A DNA stretch of 64,000 bases, taken from assembly GCA_039621445.1 (NCBI GenBank), contig CP154955.1:17774691-17838690 (forward strand), in the 5' to 3' direction. This DNA is from Euglena gracilis (lineage: Eukaryota > Euglenida > Euglenophyceae > Euglenales). The notes under the pieces are model-generated. The model saw nothing but the letters and a program-made list of their open reading frames with translations. It had not been told where the DNA came from and did not search any database. The position numbers were made by a program, and so were the translations under genes. Positions 47,813 through 58,211 of this stretch are shown piece after piece (position 1 is the stretch's first letter; every line of letters starts with the position of its first letter).

Positions 47813-48349
47813 TGGGGGGGGGGGGGGGGACCGGGGGGGGAAACACAAGGTCAGGCGCTTGGCCTCTTGTTTTTGTCCCATATGAGTCACCTTTTGGCAC
47901 TGTTTAATGGGCCCAGCCAGGTGCTTGGGATCTTTTGCCCCGTGGACCAATATGGGATCACCACATGATGTGATGGACTCGTTGCTCACCCTGGGGTCGT
48001 CGGTTTCATCCACCCCAATGGCTACCAAATATTTGACATCGCGAATCATGTCCTGCAACTTTATTTGACCTGAAAGAAAGGGTCGTTAAAAAAAAAGCAA
48101 CCCATTCTTGTGCATCCCTCTTTGGGGATGCTTCCGCACCGCGTGCACCGCTTGCGGCACCACGCGCACTGCATGGCACTGCATGAAAGCACCAAAAAAT
48201 GACCAAATTCACTCAAACCGCTTTTTTATTGCAATTTTGTTGTCGATGGGCGCTTTTGCGGGTGTTTTTCTCTCATTCAGTAATTTTAGGTTGTACCTTT
48301 TTGGTCCAAAACACCTGGTTTTTGCCAGCAGATCTTACCAAAACTGTAC

Positions 48350-48715
48350 CAATGGTTACCGAATCTGTGCAAATGGCCACAAAATGGTCAAAAGTGGCCA
48401 AAAGGGGGCAAAAAATGGATAAAAGCAATCAGAAGTGGCCTAAAATGGCCACAGACATGCAAAAAATAGAAGAAGCAGCCAAAAATTGATGTAAATGAAG
48501 CAAAAAAAAAATGCATTCAAGCAACCAAAAATGGTCTAAAATGCCAAATACAGCCCAAAGTGGCCAAAAGTGGCCAAAACTGGTCCAAACAGGCCAAAAA
48601 AAATGGCCAAAAAGGCCAAATGCTGCTGATTTGCAGGAAACCCGACAAAAAAAGATGGAAGTCAACTACAGATGGGGTACTGGTGGAAATTTGTGAAAAT
48701 TGCACATTCGGAAAT
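48350..48715. repeat. Repeat J, copy 2 (copy 1 at about 15,585-15,940)
   Basis: About 340 bp similar along its length to the core of the MITE at 15.6 kb: GATAAAAGCA, ATGAAGCAAAAA, GCTGATTTGCA and GGAAATTTGTGAAAATTGCA occur in the same order. Both are rich in TGGCCAAAAG-like 10-mers. Confidence 0.65.
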
Positions 48716-48771
48716 GCTTCTTCTCACACGGGCCATAAATCCAGAAGAAAAATCTGTGTGTGGAAAAAAAA

Positions 48772-48966
48772 AACCCCGGTGGGATCCGGTGGGATCCGGT
48801 GGGAACCCACTAATCAAATGGTCAAAAAACCCCCGGTGGGATCCGGTGGGATCTGGTGGGATCCGATGGGATCCGGTGGGATCCGGTGGGAACCCACTAA
48901 TCAAATGGTCAAAAAACCCCCGGTGGGATCCGGTGGGATCCGGTGGGATCCGGTGGGATCCGGTGG
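48772..48966. repeat. Minisatellite of GGTGGGATCC units with higher-order repeat
   Basis: The same 10-bp unit as at 47.7 kb, in blocks separated by two identical spacers (AACCCACTAATCAAATGG then TCAAAAAAC). Confidence 0.88.
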
Positions 48967-49937
48967 CTGTCCTTGCCTGATCGCGTCCCTTTTCAAAAAA
49001 TGAATGTGAGGTCGGTTTGCGCAAATGCGCACACGTGGCCGGTGCGCGCATTTGTGCAAACCGACCTCATTTTCTGTCCCAAACTCAGGGTATTTGTCAC
49101 ATCACTGTGATCAGTGTGAACTCTCAGGTATTTATGGCCGTTCTTCGGGGAACAGTACAGTGGTCGACGTGCGAAATTGCGCACATCGACACTCTTTCTT
49201 TGTTCAAACCATGGCTGGAATAAATCACTCCAGTGTACCCTAGCCCCCCCATGCTCCTTCCCCGCGCTCCGGCAAACGTACAAGGACACAACTCTAAGGC
49301 CGGCAAAAACAAAGCAGTGCGTCAAAACCCCCGGAGTGAGCCAGCCAGGGTCGCCAACAGCCGGTGAGGAGAGCCGCATTCCACAAAAAGGGGGGAGGCG
49401 GTGCTGGGGTTTTGGTGCTTTGGTCGGTGTTTTTTTCAATTTTGGGGGGTAGGTCCGGGGGTTTTCGTGGCATGCCGACCACCAAAAAGCAGCCAAAAAC
49501 ACGTAATTCGCGGGACCGCCGGGGCCAAAAATGTAAATTCTGCCGGATTTGTCGTCCTCCTGTCGTCTCGCAATCTTCCCCCTTGCAACGCCGGTGCCAA
49601 AATCAAAAAATTGGTCGGTTTGCACAAATGCGCAAATCGACCAAAAAACCCTTAAGTGCGAGATGCGCCGCCTAAGAACATACCGTTCTGTCGGACTCTA
49701 CCGGGTAGAACGAAAGAAAAACAACAGACGTCCAGTCAGTGTAGAATGCCCAGATTGCATAAAGTATGAATCCACATACATGTGATGTGGAAAGTGTGCA
49801 TGAAAAGACCGAAATATCTGGTGGTGTTGAAACAGTCGCATGGCACCTGTAGCCATTGCCAGGATATTCACGGGCGGAGAGTTTGGAGGAGGGAAGAATG
49901 GTCACGGTTAGGGTGGCAGGGCAGTGGGGGGGGGGGC

Positions 49938-50030
49938 TCAGTATGGAGTGAACTTGCGGTTCGACTTCAGCGCCTCGATCCGCTTCTTCTTGTTGAGGAA
50001 GCGGCGGGCAAGCACGTTGATGCGCTTCGC
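49938..50030 (-). CDS. RRP7: RRP7 last exon (R5) with stop
   Basis: Encodes AKRINVLARRFLNKKKRIEA and LKSNRKFTPY, then TGA (49,938-49,940). The ending RKFxPY is diagnostic for Rrp7. Acceptor AAAG|GCG, phase 0. Confidence 0.88.
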   Translation of the reverse strand, partial: AKRINVLARRFLNKKKRIEALKSNRKFTPY

Positions 50031-53000
50031 CTTTAGTGCCGGAGGGCAGCCCGGTCCCCTCCATTCTGGCCACCCATCCGACCCCCCGCCTCCTGGCCAG
50101 TCAAGGGATATTGGTGAGGTGAGTCCTCAGTTCCTGAGAGATGGGAAGCACAGTTGCGCACGCTGTGAGTACAGGCCAAAAGGTCGAGCGGCATGGCGAC
50201 CCTTGAGGCAATGGGCAAGCCAGCCGAGAATCGCTGGGGAGTGGCGCGGGGGGGGGGGGGGCTGTCATCAGCACGACAAAAACCGAAACAACACGACAAC
50301 ACCAACACGACAAAAACAGAATCCCCCGCACCTGACTATCAAAAGGGAGCTACATATTGGCTTGCACCGGGCCGGCGATGGGGGTGGGGGTCCAGCCAGC
50401 AAGCCAGCCAGCCAGCCAGCCATTTTCCAGTCTCGACCCCCACGCCCCACCCCCACACCCCACACCAGAAAGCCCGGCGGAAGTCATGTAGGCCAGCCCC
50501 CTGTCCCCTGCCATTTTGAACGGGGGCGGATCGGGGACAGGGCTGGGCGCGAGCTGGAAGGAGTAGAAGTCCTTCTGCACGCCGTGCTCCGCGCTCTGCC
50601 GGCCCAGCTCCTCCTCCTGCTTGGCCCGCAGCACGTTGTCCTCCAGCTTGGCTGCCTGGCTGGTGGAGAAAAGCGGCCCCAGCCCGGAGGGCCGGCAAGG
50701 GCGGCCGTGCACATGGTGACCTCCCCCGGGAGGGCGGGGGGCGGAACCCCCTGGCCAGAAAGGGATGCCATGAGGCCAGAAGCCAGAAAAAGGCTAAAAC
50801 AAAAGAGGGGGAAGTCAGATTTGGCTCAGGTCCGTTTGAAGAAAAAAGGAACCATAGCTTTGAGAAAATAAAATTGCCCAAATTGTATAAAAAAGAAAAA
50901 ACAACATTAAAAACAATTTCCACAATTGTAAAAACGAAATGCGAAGCCTAGGGGAAACATGCAGCTGGGGGGGGTTACGAAATATGCGGCCTGAGGGTGC
51001 TCATTTGGGGGTATTCAGAGGCAGAAAACACAAGTAAGTTGTCAGTCCTTTCATAAATTTGGAAGGAGTTCATTCCATTCGTGATGATTTGCATTCACAA
51101 CGTCCACAACTCAGAGTTTTGATGGCACAAGTGATACGACAGGCGTCAGGTTGGCGTCGTATGGGGAAAACCAGGGCTGTGTAGGAAGGCCTGGTGGGGG
51201 GCCAACGTGAGGAGGAGGCGCCGGATGAGGAGGCTCTTGAGCCCATTGGATGTGTTCGAGGCACGTTCGGGAGGCTTGAGAGCTTCCTCGAACTACGTCG
51301 AGCATATGTTCGACCATGAGGGAAAAATAAAAGCATATTTTTCAACTAATTTCCAGTGTGTGCAACTCCCTTTAGTTACCCTTGTCCTTTTGTACACAGC
51401 TGCTCGGAGGGTCCCAAAATAGCAAAACTTCTTGTGTGATGTGTGCCCTGTGTGCGCAAATCCTGTTGCGCAAGTTTGCAATTTTGTCGTGCAAATCCTT
51501 TTCGCAAGCAACTTTTCACAGAGGGCCACAAGCACACCAACATTCACGTCGGAGAAGGCTCGAGAAGGCTGTTTAAGCACCTACCCCCCTGATGGAGGGG
51601 GGATTAAAAGCATTTGAGGAGGCTCGAGCTCGAAAGTTCAAACTCAAGCCTCCTACAGTTACCCGGGGGCCACCCAGGAGATGGGGGGGGTCAAATCCCC
51701 CCACCCACCTACCTCAGCACCTGGCAATGCGCTGAAGGAAAACCCTGACCTAAAAATCGGCGCCGCCAAAACACAAGAAGGACTGGAAGGTGGAGGGGGT
51801 CGGGCCCCCCCACCAACCAGGATGGGGTTTCCCACCACCGCCACCCACAGCGTTTCCCACCCCCCACATGGCTTCGGTCATTCTTATGCAGCCCTCGGAA
51901 AAACCGCAGACTGGCAGGCGCTCCGGACTGCCTGAGCTCTTGCCCTTCTTGATCACCGTGGTCCACCCCTCCGCATCCGTGGGGTGCTTGCGCAGCAGCC
52001 GTTCCTTCTTGGCCACAGACTGCGGCGCTCGTGCTCTTCGACTCGTGTGGCACACCCCCCCCTGCCGGTGGTTTCCCCATCCATAAAGCAAAAGCACACC
52101 CCCCCACCACCAACAATGCGGCTTCTATTCAGATCCCGACATTGAGCGTCATTGAGGGCACTCTTTTCGGCGCAGCTCTGACACAACAGATGAGCTAGTT
52201 TCGTCAACAGTGCCTTACCCTGGAATCTAGGCTGGCAAGTTGTTTTAAACATACTAAACTGTTTTTCAGCCTGCTTTATTGTTTGCACAAAAACAACAAC
52301 AGGGGTTTCAGCAAAAAAAAGGCACGCTTTGACATGGTTCTGTGATTTTTTTGGAGCTGCGAACATTATTTTAGTCTGTTGAGGGTGTTAACCAACAGCC
52401 CTGTCTGGCATCGAAGGCCGTTGCCGCCCCAACCCCCCCCCCGCCCCGGGCCAGCCGCGAGTGGAGAGGGCGGAGGGCGGCAGCCTGGGCGCGGGCCTCC
52501 GCCTCCCGGCGGTGGAACTCCTTCATGTACGCGTCCGCCTCCGCCTTCAGCTCCCCGACGGTCCGGAACTTAGCCCGATGCAGCCAGGCCGGGACCGGGG
52601 GCCCGGTCAGCGGGAGACGAGCTCCGAGACGACCGCAACCCCTTCCCCCCATCCTCCCCATCCTCCCCCTGCTTTGGTTGCCCAGATATCGGGGGGGGGG
52701 GGGGTTCGTGCCAGACAAATTTTGCGGTGACAAATTTCGCGGGCGACAAATTTCGCGGGATTCCTGAAAAATGTCCGGAAATATTTCAAAATGTGTGTAG
52801 GCAGGCAGTGTTACAAAAATTGAAAATGAATGGACTCCATGCAAATAAAAAATAAAATTCTCGATCAAAAATAAGTTTCCATAATTTTGACAAAGAAGCA
52901 TCTTCATGTTTGCATGTTTGTGGGACCTGCCTTGCGCACGGGTCGGGCCAGAGACAAACCTGGAATACCTCCCCCGAAAGCATTTGGCTGACGAGTTGGG

Positions 53001-53253
53001 AAACACACACAAACACACAAAAAGAGGGGGGCGACAACTGGCCACCCATTTTCCGGCTGGCCCACACTCACCTGGTGCCCGAGGGGAGATATGCGTACGA
53101 AAACCTGAAGCGACTGCGGGATGGTTAAGGAGTGAACACCGCCGCGCCAACCCCAGCCTGGGTGCAGCTCTTTCACCCGCCGCAGGCCATAGCCGGAGGC
53201 GTCGATGTCTTTGATGCTGGCCGCCGGGAGGGGCACCATGCCACCGCCCTGCC
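49938..53253 (-). CDS. RRP7: RRP7-like ribosomal RNA processing protein (split gene)
   Basis: Five exons give the C-terminal half of Rrp7: a G-L-R-R segment, a long helix (LKAEADAYMKEFHRREAEAR), the acidic EGWTTVIKKGK motif, KDFYSFQL and the hallmark C-terminus RIEALKSNRKFTPY before TGA. Rrp7 is a nucleolar component of the small-subunit processome (UtpC group) needed for early pre-rRNA cleavages that make 18S rRNA; that role is from the family. Three introns have clean GC donors with matching phase. The N-terminal RRM-like half is not securely found; one candidate first exon lies at 54.1-54.3 kb. The gene ends 5.2 kb from the WD40 gene and begins close behind eIF2B alpha, all on one strand. 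Confidence 0.85.
50551..50651 (-). CDS. RRP7: RRP7 exon R4
   Basis: Encodes AKLEDNVLRAKQEEELGRQS and HGVQKDFYSFQL, the DFYxFQ motif. Acceptor GGCAG|CC. Donor CTC|GC at phase 0 joins R5 exactly where the family continues. Confidence 0.88.
51932..52019 (-). CDS. RRP7: RRP7 exon R3
   Basis: Encodes SVAKKERLLRKHPTDAEGWT and TVIKKGKSS, matching the conserved D-E-G-W-V-T-V segment. Acceptor GCAG|TCT, donor TCAG|GC. Confidence 0.86.
52485..52621 (-). CDS. RRP7: RRP7 exon R2
   Basis: Encodes WLHRAKFRTVGELKAEADAY and MKEFHRREAEARAQ, the helical region before the acidic motif. Donor CCCAG|GC fits R3. The upstream limit is uncertain; the AG at 52,622-52,623 is the nearest in-frame acceptor. Confidence 0.78.
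53177..53253 (-). CDS. RRP7: RRP7 exon R1
   Basis: Encodes MVPLPAASIKDIDASGYGLR, similar to the S...D...GL segment that precedes the conserved W of Rrp7. The GT donor after CGGCGG is plausible; the acceptor is approximate. Confidence 0.55.
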
Positions 53254-54099
53254 CTGCAGCGTCGCAGCGGAGCACCGGTTCCCAGGCGATGGGGGTCAGT
53301 GTTAGGGTGTATGCTAGGCTTTTCATTTTCACTTTGCTTGAGGTACCGCCACGCACCACCACACGAGTCACACCGGCCCACGGATGTGATCTCAATTTGG
53401 TACACTCCAGAAATGAATGTGCAACACGGGAACACACGTTCAGAGGTTTGCCGATGCATCCACCCTTGAGGGAAAACGTTCAAAGAAAGACTCAAACGCT
53501 GGGTTTCCTGTTCTGCGCTTGATCGTAACTTCGCTGTCCTGTTGAAGTGTATTAGTTCTATTTCAATTGTTTAAAAAAATAAAAGGGCACATCTATAGGC
53601 ATTTCAATTTTTAAGTGTGCTCATGTTTTGACCCAAAGAAAGAGTGGTTCGGTCATCAAACAGCAACATTACCAATGGGGCACCGGGCGATGCAAATAAT
53701 TGTGGCCGCAAAGATGGCACAAAAAATTCTAGATTGAAAATTCTGCCCACCTTTGGCAGTTGCCTTTTTGATGAAAAAATTTTGAAGTGTGGGAAGGAAC
53801 AATGGAGGGAGGAAGAGACCACCCACCAACTTTTTTTTGAAAACCAGCCCACGCACGCCCCCCCCCCCCCGGGGTTCAAAACCCACCGAAAATCGGCCAG
53901 GGCCCTAGGGTAAAAATTTCCGGCTTAGGGCCCCCCTCCCCCTTGTACAAAAAGTTTTCCAGTACAAAATGCAGGGGAAAATGGAAAGAAATGGTATAAA
54001 AAAATTCGGCTAAATCATCCACCGAAAAGTTTATTTTTTCCCTGGCACAAAGGGCCGAAAAAATTTTGGGTTCTGGGGGGGCCCAGTTTCCAAACACCC

Positions 54100-54304
54100 C
54101 CCCACACATGCCTTTCCAGGCGTCTGAAGGACGGACGGAAAGAAAATTCTTCAGCCAACAGTGTTGCAGGTCAGGTGACTTCACAGTGGTTTCCTTTGCG
54201 CGATGCGACTCCAAAAAATAAGCTATGAGCGGACTATGAGGCATTTTGCTTTCAGCCAAGTGGAAAGATGTGCATCCCAGATCCAATGTCTGTAACGGCG
54301 TCAT
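54100..54304 (-). CDS. RRP7: Candidate first exon of RRP7
   Basis: An ATG at 54,304 opens MTPLQTLDLGCTSFHLAESK and later IAYFLESHRAKET, weakly like the Rrp7 N-terminus. It lies only 212 bp past the eIF2B alpha stop. Codon use is more AT-rich than in the other exons. The frame runs on through likely MITE sequence to 53,876, so the 3' limit given is only indicative. Confidence 0.3.
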
Positions 54305-54515
54305 GTCTGTAGAGAAGAAGGGTTTGTCGAAGCCACCAGGAGCGACGAAGTGGCAAATGCAGAGGGCAACTTGCCTTTGGGCCTGAGGAAATGAGAGGGA
54401 TAGATGAGCCAAAGGCCTCAGTGAAGTGGCAGTGGGGTGGGGGGCGAGAGGAAAGGGAGGAGGGGCGGGTCACGTCGGTCACGTGTGACCGGAGGTTCGG
54501 GGCGTCGGCTCCCCA

Positions 54516-54598
54516 TCAGAGGGTCAGCAGGGGCTCATGATACAGCTTGATCAGCTCGTCGCTGACCGCGCTGGGGGTCGCCGGCAGTCCAAGCCCGG
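54516..54598 (-). CDS. EIF2B1: eIF2B alpha exon E with stop
   Basis: Encodes ATPSAVSDELIKLYHEPLLT, ending in Leu and TGA (54,516-54,518). The TPSAVSDELIKLY block is almost unchanged across eukaryotes; the six following residues are an extra tail. Confidence 0.92.
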
Positions 54599-55163
54599 CT
54601 GCGGAGGGTCGGCCGGCCCAGAGACACATGCCGCCCCCCCCCCCCCCCGCGCGGTCCAGCAAATCCTTAAGCATAAGCCCTGCTCTCAGCCCTTACAGTA
54701 AGACGAAATATCTCCTTTCTGGCGGTGCCACAGAAATGGGGCTGCCACTGGTTGGAGAACTGGCAGCCTTGCTAGTTCCCTGGGAACCTCTAAATGAGGG
54801 AGAAGGTGTCTCAGTTCTGACCACCGGACCGGGACTGGCCAATATGCCCTGATTGAGGTTGGTGATGAGGAGGGTGATGTACTGCGGGGGGGTGTAGTCC
54901 AGGAACTTACTCAGCACCTGTGGTGCAGGAATAATGGACCGGGGTCATCTATGAGCAAAAGTTCGAATACCAAAAAACAGATGGAGGGTAAAGAGCGAAA
55001 AACAAACAAAGGTTTCTTTATAAAAAAGAATCATGTATTCATTCCCAGGCACCAACAAAGGCAACCCCACACAGGTCATGGAAGCTTGCCCACACTATTA
55101 ACCAGTCGAGACTTGTCAGACTACAATGGTATACCCACCACACACCCACCCACCCACCTACGC

Positions 55164-55242
<79 letters not shown>

Positions 55243-57832
55243 ACACCACACCACACCACACACCACACACCACACACCGCACACCGCACACCGCACACCG
55301 CACACCGCACACCGCACACCACACACCACACACCACACCACACACCACACCACACACCACACACCACACACCACCACACACCACACACCACACACCACAC
55401 ACCACACACCACACACCACACACCACGCACCACGCACCACGCACCACGCACCACACACCACGCACGCCACACACCACACACCACACACGCACACACACAC
55501 CCACCCATACACCAATTCATCTCAGCCTCCCAAAACAACCTGCCCTCCCCCCTTGCCCACCGGCCAGATTCCTACAACCACCGACCAGGGGGGGGGGGGG
55601 TCATACGCACCCCCTGACCTGTAACCTCGACCGGGGGCGGTATGCAACGGTGGTCGGTGAGCAGGCGAAGCGACGGGTGTTTCCATGTGTTACCATTTGA
55701 ACAGCCAGCCAGTGCTGGGGGGGGGGGACCTCCATGCGCTGCCCAGCGTCCGCCTCGAGGGCGGAGTCCGCCATGTCGGGCGGCTGCTGGATGTCGGACT
55801 GCGCCAGCGGGTAGTGCCGCACGAACTTGTAGCTCCCCGCCGGGGCTCTTCCCGTCGAATACAAGCCCTGGAACAAAGGCTTCAACCAGTGCAGTGTGGG
55901 CGTCGCTCTATGACAACCCTGGGGGGAGTGCAGGTCAGAGACATCACATGCAGTGGCGTGCCAGCGAGAAGCGGGTGTTAAAAGTTATAAACCGGCATTC
56001 TGTGGCATTCGGTGTAATTGAGTTTAATGTATTGAAATAATATTCATCTCAGAACAACTGCAAAAAATAACTGGCCACAGTAACCACCCACTGATTTTTT
56101 CAAAAAAAGAAAATGAGATAAATTGAAAACAGCGCTGTTTTCCACTATTAAAGAAAGTGCTTCAGAAGAAGAAGAAACTTGGAAATACACCATCCGCAGT
56201 TACATTTTTGCAGTGCCATCATCTAAACTCGCCCTACCAGGTCCCAAAAAAAACCAGAAACCGTGCTAGCCTGGGGGATGAGGTTTCATCCCATGTTGGA
56301 GGCTTCGAAGTGGGGAAGGGTCAGAGAGCAGGGGCAGACGTCTGCTAATCAACAGCAAACAGAGAAGGTTGGGGGTGGGATTTTGCACTGCTCTGTTGGC
56401 AGTTTACCGGGGGGGGGGGGTATGAGAAGGTCTTTGACTAAACTGAACTTTGCCAGAAAAAAAAGTTGGTTTTCTGCGAAAAGAAGAAACGGCGGGGGAG
56501 TGGGACTACCTACCCCCCCCCGGAAACTGTCACCTGACAGGTCGGCCGGTTTCGGGGACCCTGACAACTTCCCGCCATGACAGGTTGGCCGGTACCAGGG
56601 ACCCTGACAGTTTCCCGGGCGGGACCCTGACAGTTTCCCGGGTAGGGCATTTCAAGGGAAAGTCAATGAAAAATGACCCTGGCACGTTGGCCGGCACCGG
56701 GAACCCTGACAACTTCGGACCCTGACAGATTGGTGAGTACCAAGGACCCTGACAGTTTCCTGGGCAGGACCATGACAGGTTCCTGGGCAGGACCATGACA
56801 GGTTCTCGGGCATGAGAGTTTCCCGGGGGGGGGGGGTAGGTACCCCCACCCGCCAGAGATGAGGGTAGAGAGGGGGCCCCTACCATATAGTGTTCTGGAT
56901 AGCCCTGTGGTGGATTTGATACCTCCCCAGGTGTTTGGCCCAGCCATGATTGAAGGTAAGGCCAGGGGCCAACCTTGAGGGCAGGTTTGCAGGTTAAGAA
57001 TTTTGGAGGGCCTAAAAATTGGGGGCCAAGGTCGCCAGTTAAGGGGGAAGGCCAACCTGGGGGGGGCCAATTGTGCATGGATGGAGGGGGGGCCAAGCCC
57101 CCTGCGGGAGGGGGAGAGGTTGCCCCGGTCGGGGGGTCAGGGCATGGGAAGAGCCCCGCCTTCCACGGCAACGTACACCGGCTTGCCGAGGGCTTTGGCG
57201 ACCACGGCCACTTGATACGTCCCGATCTGTGGAGGAGGGGAATCACAACTTTGAGAAAGGTTTGGAATTTGGGTAGACAGTTGTCAACCATGCGGTTTTC
57301 AGGAATCCCTTCAGAGCCCAGATGGCTGGCTAGAAAATATGCTGGCAGGAAAAAAAGGTGCTGGCTGGGGATGCGGTCCAGGGGGGGGGGGGGCTCTGGT
57401 CGGCATTATTTTCACCCAACCCCGAAGGGGGAGTCTGCAGCCCGCTGGGAACTGCTGGCTGAAAAGGGGGGGAGTGCTGGCTGGACCCCCCCCCAGGGAG
57501 TAGTGTCCACTCCGGCTAACAGAACGCCCTTTGATGGGGAACAACAACTTCTTGACTCGGCCAAAAACACAGAAGAATTTTCACCAGAAAGCGCCTGAAT
57601 CAAATCACCACAAACACCACAAGCCGGGACACAAGAAGCACACAAGCCGGCAGACGCCGGCGGCCAAAAAGACAGGCAAGCCGGCGCACCGTGTTGATGA
57701 TGCCGCCGGACTCCACCACCCCCTCTGCCCCGATGAGCACGAAGTCCACGTCGCTCATGATGGCGGCCACCGTGGAGTCCCGCACGATGGAGATGTCCAG
57801 CTCGTGCTCCGTCCCGATGCGCTCCAGGATGG
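54516..57832 (-). CDS. EIF2B1: Translation initiation factor eIF2B subunit alpha (5' end cut by assembly gap)
   Basis: Five exons encode the C-terminal half of eIF2B alpha: SDVDFVLIGAEGVVESGGII, IGTYQVAVVAKALGKPVYVA, YKFVRHYPLAQSDI, LDYTPPQYITLLITNL and the ending TPSAVSDELIKLY plus a short tail before TGA. eIF2B is the guanine-nucleotide exchange factor for eIF2. The alpha subunit dimerises to hold the decamer and senses phosphorylated eIF2 alpha, a role taken from the family. Exon joins include GT-AG (A-B, C-D) and GC-AG (D-E) introns with correct phase. The first visible exon runs into a 13-N gap at 57,833, so the N-terminal part is missing. Sequence beyond the gap shows no eIF2B homology. 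Confidence 0.92.
54848..54917 (-). CDS. EIF2B1: eIF2B alpha exon D
   Basis: Encodes VLSKFLDYTPPQYITLLITN and LNQ. Acceptor CACAG|GTG, donor CAGG|GC at phase 1. Confidence 0.9.
55140..55510. repeat. CA and CACACCA compound array
   Basis: CA units followed by about 30 ACACCAC/ACACCGC units. eIF2B alpha intron C-D. Confidence 0.95.
55730..55845 (-). CDS. EIF2B1: eIF2B alpha exon C
   Basis: Encodes AGSYKFVRHYPLAQSDIQQP and DAGQRME, matching the KFVR.(F/Y)PL..sD element. The acceptor GAAGAG|CC is one of several possible; the donor GAG|GTCC is at phase 0. Confidence 0.88.
56515..56825. repeat. Interspersed GACCCTGACAGTTTCCCGGG units (family I)
   Basis: About eight partial copies of GGTTGGCCGGTACCAGGGAC plus CCTGACAGTTTCC. 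Related single copies at 430-520, 735-785 and 12,015-12,115. Confidence 0.65.
57160..57226 (-). CDS. EIF2B1: eIF2B alpha exon B
   Basis: Encodes IGTYQVAVVAKALGKPVYVA after CCACAG|. The donor is read as GAAG|GC at phase 1. Confidence 0.9.
57690..57832 (-). CDS. EIF2B1: eIF2B alpha exon A (truncated by gap)
   Basis: Encodes DISIVRDSTVAAIMSDVDFV and LIGAEGVVESGGIINT, the signature of eIF2B regulatory subunits. Donor ACG|GTGCGC joins IGTYQ of exon B. Confidence 0.93.
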
Positions 57833-57845
57833 NNNNNNNNNNNNN
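57833..57845. other. Assembly gap (13 N)
   Basis: Thirteen N bases interrupt eIF2B alpha. Sequence style differs on the two sides, so the order and distance of the right-hand part should not be trusted. Confidence 0.99.
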
Positions 57846-57914
57846 GGGAGGGGAAAAGCAAGTAGGGAGTCCACGAGCCGAGGTTAGGGAAATTCCAGGT
57901 TTACCCCGGGTAAC

Positions 57915-58150
57915 TGCTGCGTTTTACGCACGCCCGCCGCGGCCAAAAATGCGCCTGTCCGCCCGCCGCCCTTCGCAACAATTAGGTAAAGGATCGCCGA
58001 CCTCTAGCCGGTGCAGAGCGCTCGTTTTTAGAGCGCCGACGATGCCGATTTCGGCCGAAAATGGCCGAAAATGACGTTTTTGGGGCGTCCGTTACCAACG
58101 TGCTATTTTGCGCCTCCCGGGCGGTAACTTTTACGCACGCCCGCCTCGGT
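57915..58150. repeat. Direct repeat TTTTACGCACGCCCGCC, two copies
   Basis: GGTAACT...TTTTACGCACGCCCGCC at about 57,917-57,944 and again at about 58,122-58,148, around a GCCGAAAATG-rich spacer. Nothing coding seen. Confidence 0.7.
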
Positions 58151-58211
58151 CTTAGCAACAGCCCAAAACACTCCGGGGGGTGGACCTGAGCCCACCCACC
58201 CCCTGCATTCG

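Larger units (their letters stand above)
45153..49644. repeat. Cluster of about 13 copies of a 28-38-bp palindrome
   Basis: The unit GGTCGATGTGCGCAAATGCG continues CACATCGACC. Copies: 45,153-45,180; 45,989-46,018; 46,040-46,069; 46,088-46,117; 46,132-46,169; 46,208-46,237; 46,436-46,464; 47,413-47,462 (decayed); 47,477-47,514; half copy about 47,511-47,540; 49,008-49,068 (two units fused); 49,163-49,190; 49,611-49,644. Both arms vary together in several copies. None was noticed elsewhere in the window. Confidence 0.85.

Noticed and set aside
45153-49644. CRISPR array
   Set aside because: The repeats are palindromic, vary in sequence and have irregular spacing of about 20 bp to over 1 kb; the window is eukaryotic.
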